DNA of 64,000 nt from Rhizobium sp. Leaf371 (GTDB lineage: Bacteria > Pseudomonadota > Alphaproteobacteria > Rhizobiales > Rhizobiaceae). Under the pieces are notes generated by a model that was given only the letters and a program-made list of their open reading frames with translations, searched no databases and was not told the origin of the DNA. The position numbers and the translations under genes were made by a program. Position 1 is the stretch's first letter; each line of letters opens with the position of its first letter. Of the stretch, positions 7,941-16,792 are shown piece by piece. The stretch is taken from the NCBI RefSeq assembly GCF_001424045.1, contig NZ_LMQB01000023.1, positions 496,001-560,000 on the forward strand, read 5' to 3'.

Positions 7941-9767
7941 TTACTCGTCGCTCATCTTCAGGGCGGCGATGAAGGCTTCCTGCGGGATATCGACCTTGCC
8001 GAACTGGCGCATGCGCTTCTTGCCGGCCTTCTGCTTGTCGAGCAGCTTGCGCTTGCGGCTGGCGTCGCCGCCATAGCACTTGGCCGTCACGTCCTTGCGC
8101 ATGGCCGAGATCGTTTCGCGGGCAATGACGTTGCCGCCGATGGCCGCCTGGATCGGGATCTTGAACATGTGCCGCGGGATCAGATCCTTCAGCTTCTCGC
8201 ACATGTCGCGTCCACGCTTCTCGGCCGCCGAGCGGTGCACCAGCATCGACAGCGCATCGACCGGCTCGCCATTGACCATGATCGACATCTTCACGAGGTT
8301 TCCCTCCTTGTAGCCGTCGAGATGGTAGTCGAACGAGGCATAGCCCTTGGAGATCGACTTCAGCCGGTCGTAGAAGTCGAACACGACTTCGTTGAGCGGC
8401 AGCTCATAGGTGAGCATGGCGCGCTTGCCGACATAGGTCAGTTCCGTCTGCACGCCGCGCCGGTCCTGGCAAAGCTTCAGGATGCCGCCGAGATAGTCGT
8501 CGGGGGTCAGGATCGTCGCCTTGATCCAGGGCTCGTGAATCTCCGAGATGCGCACCGGGTCCGGCATGTCGGCCGGGTTGTGCAGTTCCTTCTCGGTGCC
8601 GTCCGTCATGGTCAGCTTGTAGACCACCGACGGCGCGGTGGCGATCAGGTCGAGGTCGAACTCGCGCTCGAGACGTTCCTGGATGATTTCGAGATGCAGC
8701 AAGCCGAGGAAGCCGCAGCGGAAGCCGAAGCCGAGGGCGGCCGAGCTTTCCATTTCGAAGGAGAAGGACGCATCGTTGAGGCGCAGCTTGCCCATGGCCG
8801 AGCGCAGATCCTCGAAATCGGCGGCATCGACCGGGAAGAGGCCGCAGAACACGACCGGCTGTGCCGGCTTGAAGCCCGGCAGCGCCTGCGCCGTCGGCTT
8901 TTTGTCCTCGGTGATGGTGTCGCCGACGCGGGTATCGGCCACTTCCTTGATGGAGCCGGTGAAGAAGCCGATTTCGCCCGGTCCGAGACTGTCGACCGCC
9001 AGCATCTTCGGCGTGAGCACGCCGACGCGCTCCACCTGGTATTTGGCGTCCGTGCCCATCATGCGGATCGTCTGGCCCTTGGCGAGCACGCCGTCGATGA
9101 CGCGCACGAGAACCATGACGCCGAGATAGGTGTCGTACCAGCTGTCCACCAGCAGCGCCTTCAGCGGCGCTTTTTCCCCGCCCGGGCTTTTCGGCGCCGG
9201 CAACTGATGGACGATCGCCTCGAGCACGTCGGGAATGCCGAGGCCGGTCTTGGCCGAAATCAGCACGGCCTGGCTGGCGTCGATGCCGATGACCTCTTCG
9301 ATCTGCTCGCGGATGCGGTCGGGTTCGGCCGCCGGCAGGTCGATCTTGTTGAGGACCGTGACGATCTCGTGATTGTTGTCGATCGCCTGGTAGACGTTTG
9401 CCAGCGTCTGCGCCTCGACGCCCTGGCTGGCGTCCACCACCAGCAGCGAGCCTTCGCAGGCCGATAGCGAGCGGGAGACTTCATAGGCGAAGTCGACATG
9501 GCCGGGCGTGTCGATCAGGTTCAGGATGTAGGTTTCGCCATTGTTGGCCTTGTAGTGCAGACGCACCGTCTGGGCCTTGATGGTGATGCCGCGCTCGCGC
9601 TCGATATCCATCGAGTCCAGCACCTGCTCGGACATGTCGCGCTCGGCAAGGCCGCCCGTCGACTGGATCAACCGGTCGGCAAGCGTCGACTTGCCATGAT
9701 CGATGTGGGCGACGATGGAGAAGTTGCGGATATGATCCAGCGGCGTCTTGGAGGATGGTGTGCTCAT
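7941..9767 (-). CDS. lepA: Elongation factor 4 (back-translocase)
   Basis: 608 residues. Translational GTPase with G1 AHIDHGKST (20-28), the G2 region [11 protein letters not shown]3 DTPGHVDF, G4 NKIDLP and a C-terminal LepA-specific domain ending in the lysine-rich [20 protein letters not shown] tract. EF4 remodels stalled or mistranslocated ribosomes and aids assembly under stress. It has the EF4 domain set (EF-G domain IV missing). Single gene, divergent from the XRE-cupin gene. Confidence 0.98.
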   Translation of the reverse strand: MSTPSSKTPLDHIRNFSIVAHIDHGKSTLADRLIQSTGGLAERDMSEQVLDSMDIERERGITIKAQTVRLHYKANNGETYILNLIDTPGHVDFAYEVSRSLSACEGSLLVVDASQGVEAQTLANVYQAIDNNHEIVTVLNKIDLPAAEPDRIREQIEEVIGIDASQAVLISAKTGLGIPDVLEAIVHQLPAPKSPGGEKAPLKALLVDSWYDTYLGVMVLVRVIDGVLAKGQTIRMMGTDAKYQVERVGVLTPKMLAVDSLGPGEIGFFTGSIKEVADTRVGDTITEDKKPTAQALPGFKPAQPVVFCGLFPVDAADFEDLRSAMGKLRLNDASFSFEMESSAALGFGFRCGFLGLLHLEIIQERLEREFDLDLIATAPSVVYKLTMTDGTEKELHNPADMPDPVRISEIHEPWIKATILTPDDYLGGILKLCQDRRGVQTELTYVGKRAMLTYELPLNEVVFDFYDRLKSISKGYASFDYHLDGYKEGNLVKMSIMVNGEPVDALSMLVHRSAAEKRGRDMCEKLKDLIPRHMFKIPIQAAIGGNVIARETISAMRKDVTAKCYGGDASRKRKLLDKQKAGKKRMRQFGKVDIPQEAFIAALKMSDE

Positions 9768-9863
9768 GCGCCCGCATATAGCAGCGCTCCCGACGGGCGC
9801 AAAGCGGGAAATGCAGGGTGTTCAGCATTCGGATACCATAATGTCCAGCACCACCGACGCGTC

Positions 9864-9902
9864 TTGACTCCATCATAGAAGACGATAATTCTCTTATGAT
9901 GG
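9864..9902 (+). promoter_or_regulatory. Promoter and palindromic operator over the XRE-cupin start
   Basis: TTGACT (9864-9869) is a good -35; GATAAT (9884-9889) or TAATTC (9886-9891) can serve as -10. A 33-bp imperfect palindrome (arms 9870-9882 and 9890-9902, 11 of 13 positions paired, outer eight perfect: CCATCATA/TATGATGG) spans the spacer, the -10 and the start codons. No Shine-Dalgarno precedes ATG 9896, and the expected transcription start falls on or next to that ATG, so the mRNA is probably leaderless. The obvious reading is autorepression by the encoded HTH protein. Confidence 0.6.
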
Positions 9903-10528
9903 AAAATGATCTCTCATCGTTCGACCCCGATATCGCCGAGAGACTGCGGGCCTTGCGGCAGGCGCACGCTACGACGCTCGACGCGCTGGCGCAGCGGTCC
10001 GGCGTCAGCCGTGCCATGATCTCCCGCATCGAGCGCGGCGAGGCCAATCCCACCGCCCAGCTTCTGGCGCGCCTCTGCCACGCGCTCGGCACGACGCTCT
10101 CGCGCTTCTTTGCCGAGGAAGCACCAAAGGAAACACCCTTGCGGCGCGCGGGCGGGCAGCATGTCTGGCGCGATCCGGAGACGGGCTATGTCCGGCGCGC
10201 CGTTTCTCCGGAAGCCACCGGCTCCCCGGTCGATATCGTCGATGTCGCTTTCCCGCCCGGCGGGCGGGTCGTGTTCGAGCCGCAGCTTTTCGAGCCCCGG
10301 GCATTCGAGCCCCGGGCATTCGAGAGCGGCACGACGCAGCATCTCTGGATGCTCGACGGGCGCATGACGATGACGGCGGGCGACGAAACCTACGATCTCC
10401 ACAGCGGCGACTGCCTGTTCATGCGGCTGAGCGAGACGATCGTCTTCTCGAACCCGCACGAACATCCCGCCCGCTACGCCATCATCCTGCATCGCGGTCA
10501 TCCGCAAACGAGCAAGGGACGCGCATGA
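9896..10528 (+). CDS. XRE-family transcriptional regulator with C-terminal cupin domain
   Basis: 210 residues. Residues about 15-70 are an XRE helix-turn-helix (LRALRQAHATTLDALAQRSGVSRAMISRIERGEANPTAQLLARL); residues about 110-205 form a cupin sensor domain (LWMLDGRMTMTAGDETYDLHSGDCLFM, then ...ARYAIILHRG). Regulators of this build (SutR/PuuR-like) bind a small ligand in the cupin barrel. The linker holds FEPRAFEPRAFE, from a 15-bp tandem duplication. The stop overlaps the ATG of a GNAT gene (ATGA), so the pair is co-translated and the regulator probably controls the acetyltransferase and itself. The second codon is also ATG. Confidence 0.88.
   Translation: MMENDLSSFDPDIAERLRALRQAHATTLDALAQRSGVSRAMISRIERGEANPTAQLLARLCHALGTTLSRFFAEEAPKETPLRRAGGQHVWRDPETGYVRRAVSPEATGSPVDIVDVAFPPGGRVVFEPQLFEPRAFEPRAFESGTTQHLWMLDGRMTMTAGDETYDLHSGDCLFMRLSETIVFSNPHEHPARYAIILHRGHPQTSKGRA
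10291..10320 (+). repeat. Exact 15-bp tandem duplication inside the XRE-cupin gene
   Basis: CGAGCCCCGGGCATT occurs at 10291-10305 and again, without change, at 10306-10320; a degraded third copy lies just before (10276-10290). It adds five residues (FEPRA) in frame to the regulator's linker. Confidence 0.9.
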
Positions 10529-11109
10529 CCATCGTAACCGCCGACAGACCGCAGACGATCCGCCCCCTGACCGGAGACGAGGCCCGCACCGTCATCCCCG
10601 CTTTGTCCGCGATCCTGACCGATTGCGTTGCCGACGGCGCCTCGGTCGGCTTTCTCTCGCCCTTCACCGAGGCCGATGCGGCGATCTACTGGCGCAGCGT
10701 CGCCGATGCCGTGGCGAACAGGCAGGTCGTGCTCATGGTCGCGGAGCATGCGGGCGAGATCCTCGGCACGGTACAGCTCGGCATCGCCCTTCCGCCCAAC
10801 CAGCCGCATCGGGCGGATCTCAAGAAGCTTCTCGTCCACCGGCGCGGCCGCGGGCACAGCCTTGCCCGGTCGTTGATGGACGCTGCGGAGGAGCAGGCGC
10901 TGGCGCTCGGGCGGCATCTTCTCGTGCTGGATACGGCGACCGGCAGTCCGGCCGAGGCGATCTATGCCCGGCTCGGCTGGAGCCGGGCCGGGGTCGTCCC
11001 CGATTACGCGCTCTTTCCCGATGGCAGCTTCTGCGGCTCGACCTTTTTCTACAAGTCGCTTCTCTCGAACGACACGCCTGTCCCGGCCGAAAACCGATTT
11101 CCATCATAA
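10525..11109 (+). CDS. GNAT-family N-acetyltransferase
   Basis: 194 residues. The GNAT acetyl-CoA-binding region is recognisable: strand VVLMVAEHAGEILGTVQLGI, then LLVHRRGRGHSLARSLMDAAEEQA (motif A with the R-x-x-G-x-G/H loop) and LVLDTATGSPAEAIYARLGW (motif B). The substrate is not predictable; the pairing with an XRE-cupin regulator by a four-base ATGA overlap resembles antibiotic or amine acetylation units. The C-terminus GSFCGSTFFYKSLL is typical of this subgroup. Confidence 0.85.
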   Translation: MTIVTADRPQTIRPLTGDEARTVIPALSAILTDCVADGASVGFLSPFTEADAAIYWRSVADAVANRQVVLMVAEHAGEILGTVQLGIALPPNQPHRADLKKLLVHRRGRGHSLARSLMDAAEEQALALGRHLLVLDTATGSPAEAIYARLGWSRAGVVPDYALFPDGSFCGSTFFYKSLLSNDTPVPAENRFPS

Positions 11110-11163
11110 GGCCGCAATCAATGCTATGAGGAGCAGGGAGCAATTTTGGGGACTCTTGATTCG

Positions 11164-11829
11164 ATGATGAAGAAAATCGCCATCATGGCCGTGTCGGCCA
11201 TCTATCTTTCCGGCTGCACGACCACCGACCCGTATACGGGCGAACAGAAGATGTCGAACACCGCAGGCGGCGCGCTGATCGGTGCCGGCCTCGGCGCCGC
11301 GACCGGCCTTCTCGTCGGTGGCAGCGCCCGCGGGCGGCGTGATTCCGCGCTGGTCGGCGCCGGTATCGGCGCGCTCGGCGGCGGTCTCATCGGCAACTAC
11401 ATGGACAGCCAGGAAAGCGAGCTGCGCGCCCAGCTTCAGGGCACCGGCGTCTCCGTCACCCGCCAGGGCGACCGCATCATCCTGAACATGCCGTCGAACA
11501 TCACGTTCGCGACCGATCAGGACCAGGTCATGCCCGGCTTCTATGCGACGCTGAACTCGGTCGCGATCGTGCTGCGCAAGTTCAACAAGACGCTGGTCGA
11601 TGTCGACGGCCACACGGACTCGACCGGCAGCGCCGGCTACAACCAGGGTCTCTCGGAACGCCGCGCCGCATCCGTTGCCAACTATCTCGGCAGCCAGGGC
11701 GTGGACCAGCGCCGCATGTCGGCCATGGGCTACGGCGCCGAACGTCCGGTCGCCTCCAATTCGAGCGAAGCCGGCCGCGCCCAGAACCGTCGCGTGGAAA
11801 TCTCGATCGCGCCGATCAAGGAACAGTAA
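11164..11829 (+). CDS. OmpA-family outer-membrane lipoprotein
   Basis: About 221 residues. The N-terminus MMKKIAIMAVSAIYLSGC is a lipoprotein signal with lipobox LSGC; the next part has glycine-zipper repeats (GGALIGAGLGAATGLLVGG, ALVGAGIGALGGGLIG) that could insert in membrane; the C-terminal half is an OmpA domain binding peptidoglycan (TLVDVDGHTDSTGSAGYNQ, LSERRA, MGYGAERP, RRVEI). YiaD-like. An in-frame TTG at 11146 has a better placed Shine-Dalgarno (GGGAG, five bases) and could be the true start, adding six residues. A terminator follows. Confidence 0.88.
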   Translation: MMKKIAIMAVSAIYLSGCTTTDPYTGEQKMSNTAGGALIGAGLGAATGLLVGGSARGRRDSALVGAGIGALGGGLIGNYMDSQESELRAQLQGTGVSVTRQGDRIILNMPSNITFATDQDQVMPGFYATLNSVAIVLRKFNKTLVDVDGHTDSTGSAGYNQGLSERRAASVANYLGSQGVDQRRMSAMGYGAERPVASNSSEAGRAQNRRVEISIAPIKEQ

Positions 11830-11856
11830 GCGTCCTTTCGCTTTTTGCAGGACGAA

Positions 11857-11885
11857 AGCCGGTGCCGCGAGGTGCCGGCTTTTTT
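11857..11885 (+). terminator. Rho-independent terminator after the OmpA-type lipoprotein
   Basis: AGCCGG/CCGGCT stem extended inward by two G-T pairs and two G-C pairs around a GCGA loop, followed by six T. It lies 27 bases after the stop and three bases before the end of the converging epmB gene. Confidence 0.85.
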
Positions 11886-11888
11886 CGT

Positions 11889-12938
11889 TCAGACGGGCGG
11901 ATAGTCGTGAAGGCCGCCGCGGAAATCCTCGACCCTGTAGCCCCCGTCCGTCGGTACGATGCTCGGGGCCGAGATGACCGCCTTGCCGTGGCCGCCGGGA
12001 ATGTCGAGCACGTAGGTCGGCTGGCAGAGCCCGGAGATCGTGCCGCGCAGGGCAGCGACCAGCGCTTGCCCTTCTTCGACTGACAAGCGGAAATGCGCGG
12101 TTCCCGGCGCGAGATCCGGATGATGCAGGTAATAGGGCTTGATGCGGGTCTCGACGAAGGCCCGCATGAGGGCGCCCAGCGTCTCGACATCGTCGTTGAC
12201 GCCCTTGAGCAGCACCGTCTGGCTGATCATGACGATGCCGGCATCCACCAGCCGGGCGCAGGCATCGCGCGCCTGGTCTGTCAGCTCGCGCGGATGGTTG
12301 GCGTGCAAGGCGACATAGACCGTCTTGCGGCTCGCCTGGAGCGCGGCGATCAGCGCCGCATCGATCCGCGCGGGATCGACGGCGGGAACGCGGCTGTGCA
12401 GCCGGACGATCTTCACATGCGCGATGGCTGCCAGCCGGCCCATGATGTCGGCGAGCCTGCGGGGGGACAGCACCAGCGGATCGCCGCCGGTCAGAATGAC
12501 CTCCCAGATCCCGGCATGGTCGGCGATATAGGCGATGGCCGCATCCAGCGCGTCGCCGGCGAGCATTCCCAGCCCCTCCGGGCCGACCATCTCGCGGCGG
12601 AAGCAGAAGCGGCAATAGACCGGGCAGACATGCACGGCCTTCAGGAGCACGCGATCCGGATAGCGATGCACGATGCCGTCGACGGGGCTATGGGCGGCAT
12701 CGCCGATCGGGTCGGCGCGCTCTTCCGGCCTGTGGTCGAGTTCGGCGATATCGGGAACGAACTGCAGCGCGATCGGATCGCGCGGATCGGCGGGATCGAT
12801 CAGCGCGGCCATTTCGGGCGTGATGCCGATGGCGTAGCGGCGCGCGACGGCCTCGACATCGCCGGTCTGAGGTCCCACCAACCCGGCATCGCGCAGCTGG
12901 CCCACGCTCTTCAGCGGCAATTCCTTCACAGGGCTCAC
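11889..12938 (-). CDS. epmB: EF-P (R)-beta-lysine pathway lysine 2,3-aminomutase
   Basis: 349 residues from GTG 12938, which overlaps the epmA stop by four bases (GTGA). Radical-SAM cysteines are Cys105, Cys109 and Cys112 in HVCPVYCRFC; the barrel continues with EVILTGGDPL and ends in a PLP-binding region with the GGHGKAV lysine. EpmB turns L-lysine into (R)-beta-lysine, which EpmA attaches to elongation factor P. The overlap with epmA and the neighbouring efp make this assignment much stronger than a generic KamA call. Confidence 0.92.
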   Translation of the reverse strand: MSPVKELPLKSVGQLRDAGLVGPQTGDVEAVARRYAIGITPEMAALIDPADPRDPIALQFVPDIAELDHRPEERADPIGDAAHSPVDGIVHRYPDRVLLKAVHVCPVYCRFCFRREMVGPEGLGMLAGDALDAAIAYIADHAGIWEVILTGGDPLVLSPRRLADIMGRLAAIAHVKIVRLHSRVPAVDPARIDAALIAALQASRKTVYVALHANHPRELTDQARDACARLVDAGIVMISQTVLLKGVNDDVETLGALMRAFVETRIKPYYLHHPDLAPGTAHFRLSVEEGQALVAALRGTISGLCQPTYVLDIPGGHGKAVISAPSIVPTDGGYRVEDFRGGLHDYPPV

Positions 12939-13999
12939 CGGTCCGCTCCCGTCTCGGCCACCGGCGCCCAGAGCACCTGTTCGATCCGCGCCGCGTCCGT
13001 TGCCAGCATCACCAGACGGTCGAAACCGAGCGCGCTGCCGCTTGCCTCCGGCATGATCGCAAGGGCGGCGAGAAAATCCTCGTCGATCGGGTAGCGCTCG
13101 CCATAGATGCGGCTCTTTTCCGCCATTTCCAGCTCGAACCGCCGCCGCTGCTCGCCGGCATCCGTCAGCTCGCCGAACGCATTGGCGAGCTCGACGCCGC
13201 AGGCATAGAGCTCGAACCGCTCCGCGACGCGCGGGTCTCCCGGCGACGGGCGGGCAAGGGCGGCTTCGGCAACCGGATATTCCATCAGGATCGTCGCCCG
13301 GCCGAGGCCGAGATGCGGCTCGATCTTTTCGACCAGAACCCGGCTGAAGAGATCGGACCAGCTGTCGTCTTCCGCCATGCGGATGCCGGCCCCGGCGACG
13401 GCTGCGGCCAGCGCATCGCGGTCGGTCTCGCCGTTCGGGGCGACCGTCTTGAGGAGGTCGATGCCGGAATAGCGGGCAAACGCCTCCGCCAGCGTCAGGC
13501 GCTCGGGTTCCAGCGCGGGATCGCAGGACCGACCGCGATGGCCGAGACTTCGCGTTTGCGCAGCCTCGGCCGCGCGCTGCAGCATCTCGTGGCCGTCCGC
13601 CATCAGTGACTGGTAGGTTTCGCCAACACGATACCATTCGAGCATGGTGAATTCGGGATGGTGCAGCGGTCCGCGTTCCCGGTTGCGATAGACGGGCGCA
13701 AAGCAGGCGATGCGGCGTTCGCCGGCGGCCAGCAGTTTCTTGCAGGCGAACTCCGGCGAGGTGTGGAGATAGAGCGGTGCGCGCGTGCCGTCGGGGCCGA
13801 TCGCGGCCGTCTCGAAGGCATGGAGATGGGCTTCGTTTCCGGGCGAGACCTGAAGGGCTGCGGTTTCCACCTCGATGAAATCCTCCTGCGCGAGATAGTC
13901 GCGCAGCGCCGCCTTGATCCGGTTGCGTGCCACGAGAAAGGGACGGCGATCGGCGTGAACATGCGGCGTCCACCAGGGAGAGGCTGCGGCTGGTGTCAT
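12935..13999 (-). CDS. epmA: EF-P-lysine lysyltransferase (GenX/PoxA)
   Basis: 354 residues if begun at the Met complementary to 13997-13999, which fits the family (325 in E. coli); the frame is open to 14095 and a Met at 14032 is another option. It is a truncated class II lysyl-tRNA synthetase catalytic domain with no anticodon-binding domain: VYRNRERGPLHHPEFTMLEWY is motif 2, GVELANAFGELTDAGEQ and the C-terminal ASGSALGFDRLVML is motif 3. It ligates (R)-beta-lysine to the EF-P acceptor lysine. Followed by epmB with overlapping codons and divergent from efp. Confidence 0.93.
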   Translation of the reverse strand: MTPAAASPWWTPHVHADRRPFLVARNRIKAALRDYLAQEDFIEVETAALQVSPGNEAHLHAFETAAIGPDGTRAPLYLHTSPEFACKKLLAAGERRIACFAPVYRNRERGPLHHPEFTMLEWYRVGETYQSLMADGHEMLQRAAEAAQTRSLGHRGRSCDPALEPERLTLAEAFARYSGIDLLKTVAPNGETDRDALAAAVAGAGIRMAEDDSWSDLFSRVLVEKIEPHLGLGRATILMEYPVAEAALARPSPGDPRVAERFELYACGVELANAFGELTDAGEQRRRFELEMAEKSRIYGERYPIDEDFLAALAIMPEASGSALGFDRLVMLATDAARIEQVLWAPVAETGADR

Positions 14000-14210
14000 G
14001 GCGGGGTCGGTCCGTGGTTCGATCTCGGGCATCGCCTCGGCGTGCAGGCAGCCCTTTCCGTTCAGGCATTCCTGCGGCATCCAAGCGGCCCGCACTGGCT
14101 ATTTGCCCTGATATGCGCTAGGTGCGGCCCAAATCCGGTTTTATCCGCATCGCAGATGGGGCAGATGTCCACGCTCTACGATGCATCTTTACCAGTTACA
14201 AGGAAGACTT

Positions 14211-14780
14211 ATGGTCAAGGTGATCGCCTCCTCCGTTCGCAAGGGCAATGTGCTCGACGTCGACGGCAAGCTCTATGTCGTTCTCACGGCCGCCAACTTC
14301 CACCCCGGCAAGGGCACGCCGGTGACGCAGGTGGACATGCGCCGGATCTCCGACGGCGTGAAGGTTTCCGAGCGCTACCGCACGACCGAGCAGGTCGAGC
14401 GTGCCTATGTCGAGGACAGCGATCACACCTTCCTCTATGAAGATGGCGAAGGCTACCACTTCATGAACCCGGCAAACTACGACCAGCTGGTGATGACTTC
14501 CGACGACATCGGCGACCAGAAGGTCTTCCTCCAGGACGGCATGACGGTCACGCTGTCGATCCACGAAGGCCTTGCCATCGCGATCCAGCTGCCGCGCCAT
14601 GTGACGCTCGAAATCGTCGAGACCGAGCCGGTCACCAAGGGCCAGACGGCGTCCTCGTCCTACAAGCCGGCCATCCTGTCGAACGGCGTGCGCACGCTCG
14701 TGCCCCCGCATATCGTCGCCAACACCCGCGTCGTCATCGCGACAGAAGACAATTCCTACGTCGAGCGCGCCAAGGACTGA
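14211..14780 (+). CDS. efp: Translation elongation factor P
   Basis: 189 residues from ATG 14211, preceded by AAGGAAG at eight bases. Three beta-barrel domains; the acceptor residue is Lys34 in the loop HPGKGT, the same position as in E. coli, so it should be beta-lysylated by the adjacent EpmA/EpmB pair. The C-terminal signature [19 protein letters not shown] is close to the EF-P/eIF5A pattern. EF-P relieves stalling at polyproline stretches. Followed by a strong terminator. Confidence 0.97.
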   Translation: MVKVIASSVRKGNVLDVDGKLYVVLTAANFHPGKGTPVTQVDMRRISDGVKVSERYRTTEQVERAYVEDSDHTFLYEDGEGYHFMNPANYDQLVMTSDDIGDQKVFLQDGMTVTLSIHEGLAIAIQLPRHVTLEIVETEPVTKGQTASSSYKPAILSNGVRTLVPPHIVANTRVVIATEDNSYVERAKD

Positions 14781-14806
14781 TCGTCGCGCAAGCGACACAT
14801 AGAAAA

Positions 14807-14835
14807 GGGCGCCGCAATGAACGGCGCCCTTTTTT
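14807..14835 (+). terminator. Rho-independent terminator after efp
   Basis: GGGCGCCG (14807-14814) pairs with CGGCGCCC (14822-14829) around a seven-base loop, followed by six T. It lies 26 bases after the efp stop. Confidence 0.92.
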
Positions 14836-14855
14836 CGTTTCGGTCTCGAAGCTTA

Positions 14856-15185
14856 TCAGTGCTTCAGTTCGGGATAGGCTTCGGCCACGTCCGACGCATC
14901 GCTGCGCGTATCGTCATAGCCTTCGAGCGTCACCGAAACGGCATCCTCCACATCCAGCCCGCCGTCGCGACGGACCGGAATGCGGTCGCCATTGGCCCGC
15001 ACGAGCGTTGCCTCGCCCTTGAAGCCCTGGTTCAGCAGCCAGTCGCGCGGTGCGCTGAGCTTGATGCGCACCTGACGCGATTCATCCTCTTCACGGGCGA
15101 CGATCAGCTCGTAGGTGACGGGCTGCGTCTGCCCGTTGATTTCGAGCCTGCCCTGACCGTTGCCTTCGGCAGCGAATGTCAGCAT
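14856..15185 (-). CDS. Conserved small protein of unknown function
   Basis: 109 residues. AGGAG lies six bases before the ATG complementary to 15183-15185, so this start is preferred over an ATG two codons upstream that touches the same Shine-Dalgarno. The protein is beta-rich, hydrophilic and acidic, with no signal peptide: GQGRLEINGQTQPVTYELIVARE then LSAPRDWLLNQGFKGEATLVRANGD. I recognise no family. Converges on the efp terminator and lies just downstream of the GlsB-like gene. Confidence 0.65.
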   Translation of the reverse strand: MLTFAAEGNGQGRLEINGQTQPVTYELIVAREEDESRQVRIKLSAPRDWLLNQGFKGEATLVRANGDRIPVRRDGGLDVEDAVSVTLEGYDDTRSDASDVAEAYPELKH

Positions 15186-15235
15186 GTTCATCTCCTAGAA
15201 ATCGGTCGCGATCCAGAGTTTTTTCCGGGCGTCGC

Positions 15236-15496
15236 TTAGCGACGGACCATGCGGCCGATGGCGATCAGGATGCAGGCACCGATGAAGCCCGTGATCAGGT
15301 AGGCGATCCAGCCGGCACCGAGCGACACGCCGATGGCGGCCAGGATGGCGTTGAGCACGACGGCACCGATGATGCCGAGGATGATGTTCATGAACACGCC
15401 CATATTGGACTTCATGAACTGTTCTGCGAGCCAACCGGCAAAACCGCCGATGATGATTGCTGCGAGCCAGCCTACGCCGTTAACGTCCATTGTCAT
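15236..15496 (-). CDS. GlsB/YeaQ/YmgE-family membrane protein (transglycosylase-associated)
   Basis: 86 residues with three predicted membrane segments and the glycine-zipper patterns of this family (GWLAAIIIGGFAGWLAEQFM, NIILGIIGAVVLN, LITGFIGACILIAIGRMVRR). GGAGA precedes the ATG at 15494-15496; a second in-frame ATG follows two codons later. Family members are small stress-induced inner-membrane proteins with no proven mechanism. Transcribed toward the unknown small gene at 14856-15185. Confidence 0.88.
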   Translation of the reverse strand: MTMDVNGVGWLAAIIIGGFAGWLAEQFMKSNMGVFMNIILGIIGAVVLNAILAAIGVSLGAGWIAYLITGFIGACILIAIGRMVRR

Positions 15497-15734
15497 TCTC
15501 CGTGGGTTCAATAATTTCGAATTGCCAGAGTGAACGTGGAGCGTGTGGTTTTGTTCCGCCTGCGGGTCCGGCAGCATAAGGCTCGTCTTAGCAGCGCGTT
15601 CGCCATGTCGTCGCCTGCATGGCAGGTCCTGTCGACCGTCCGGCACGCGATATCCGGGCGCCGGACGGGCATCGGCGCGCCGGAAGGGCATTGGCGGGTG
15701 CATTCGCGCTTGATCTTCCCACAGAAGGGTCTAG

Positions 15735-15751
15735 TTTAGAACCATTCTAAT
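15735..15751 (+). promoter_or_regulatory. Iron control element (Irr box) before mbfA
   Basis: TTTAGAA-CCA-TTCTAAT matches the rhizobial ICE consensus TTTAGAA-N3-TTCTAAA at 13 of 14 arm positions. It ends 12 bases before the mbfA start codon, so bound Irr would block transcription or initiation. Known biology: Irr represses mbfA when iron is low in Bradyrhizobium and Agrobacterium. Confidence 0.85.
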
Positions 15752-15763
15752 TCAGGACCGATC

Positions 15764-16747
15764 ATGCTGACGACATTCTTCTCCCGCTCCCGCCGCGCCT
15801 TCGACAGTTTGAGCGAACAGGAAATCCTCGCGCTGGCGATCTCCTCCGAGGAGGACGATGCCCGGATCTATCTGGCCTATGCCGATCATCTGCGCGCCGC
15901 CTACCCCGCTTCGGCCAAAGTGTTCGAGGACATGGCCCAGGTCGAGCAGACCCATCGCAACATGCTGATCGACATGCACCGCCGCCGCTTCGGCGAGCGG
16001 ATCCCGCTTCTTCGCCGGGAGCATGTCAGCGGCTTCATCCGCCAGAAGCCCGATTGGCTGCAGCGCAACCTGACGCTCGACCAGATGCGGCAAGAGGCCG
16101 AGACGATGGAGCGGCAGGCGCAGAACTTCTACCACGAGGCCGCCAAGCGGACCGGGGACGCGGAAACGCGAAAACTGCTCGGCGATCTCGCTCTGGCGGA
16201 AGAGGGTCACGAGGATATCGCCCGCATGCTCGGCGCGCGGCACACGCCCGACGACGTCAAGACCTCTGAAGACGAAACGGCGCGGCGGCAATTCGTGCTG
16301 ACCTATGTGCAGCCGGGGCTTGCGGGTCTCATGGACGGATCGGTCTCGACGCTGGCGCCGATCTTCGCCGCAGCCTTTGCGACGCAGGACACCTGGCAGA
16401 CCTTCCTCGTCGGCCTCTCGGCCTCAGTCGGTGCCGGCATCTCGATGGGCTTCACCGAGGCCGCGCATGACGACGGCAAGATCTCCGGACGCGGCTCGCC
16501 TTTGAAGCGGGGCCTCGCCTGCGGCATCATGACCGCCGTCGGCGGCCTCGGCCATGCCCTGCCCTATCTCATCCCGGATTTCTGGACCGCGACCACGCTC
16601 GCCGTCGCCGTCGTCTTCATCGAGCTCTGGGCCATCGCCTTCATCCAGAACCGCTTCATGGAAACGCCGTTCCTGCGCGCAGCCTTCCAGGTGGTGCTGG
16701 GCGGCGGACTGGTCCTGGGCGCCGGCATTCTGATCGGAAACAGTTGA
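15764..16747 (+). CDS. mbfA: Membrane-bound ferritin MbfA (iron exporter)
   Basis: 327 residues. The N-terminal half (about 1-165) is a ferritin-like/rubrerythrin four-helix domain with the diiron ligands in EQEILALAISSEEDDARIYL, FEDMAQVEQTHRNML, ERQAQNFYHEAA and LALAEEGHEDIA; the C-terminal half is a VIT1/CCC1-like domain with several membrane helices (GLMDGSVSTLAPIFAAAF, the VIT1 signature, and ASVGAGISMGFTEA). MbfA exports iron from the cytosol and protects against iron and peroxide stress. An Irr box sits just upstream, so expression should rise when iron is plentiful. Confidence 0.93.
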   Translation: MLTTFFSRSRRAFDSLSEQEILALAISSEEDDARIYLAYADHLRAAYPASAKVFEDMAQVEQTHRNMLIDMHRRRFGERIPLLRREHVSGFIRQKPDWLQRNLTLDQMRQEAETMERQAQNFYHEAAKRTGDAETRKLLGDLALAEEGHEDIARMLGARHTPDDVKTSEDETARRQFVLTYVQPGLAGLMDGSVSTLAPIFAAAFATQDTWQTFLVGLSASVGAGISMGFTEAAHDDGKISGRGSPLKRGLACGIMTAVGGLGHALPYLIPDFWTATTLAVAVVFIELWAIAFIQNRFMETPFLRAAFQVVLGGGLVLGAGILIGNS

Positions 16748-16766
16748 GGCGCCTTCCGGCGCCTCA
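16745..16766. terminator. Hairpin at the mbfA stop, between convergent genes
   Basis: Perfect 9-bp stem TGAGGCGCC/GGCGCCTCA with loop TTCC; the left arm begins with the mbfA stop codon itself. There is no T-run on either strand, so termination may be weak or factor-dependent. Confidence 0.5.
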
Positions 16767-16792
16767 GGAAATCTTCAGGTCGTGCCCGGCCC

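Noticed and set aside
7929-9467. 512-codon open frame antisense to lepA
   Set aside because: Shadow frame rich in His, Arg and Ala; lepA on the other strand is unambiguous.
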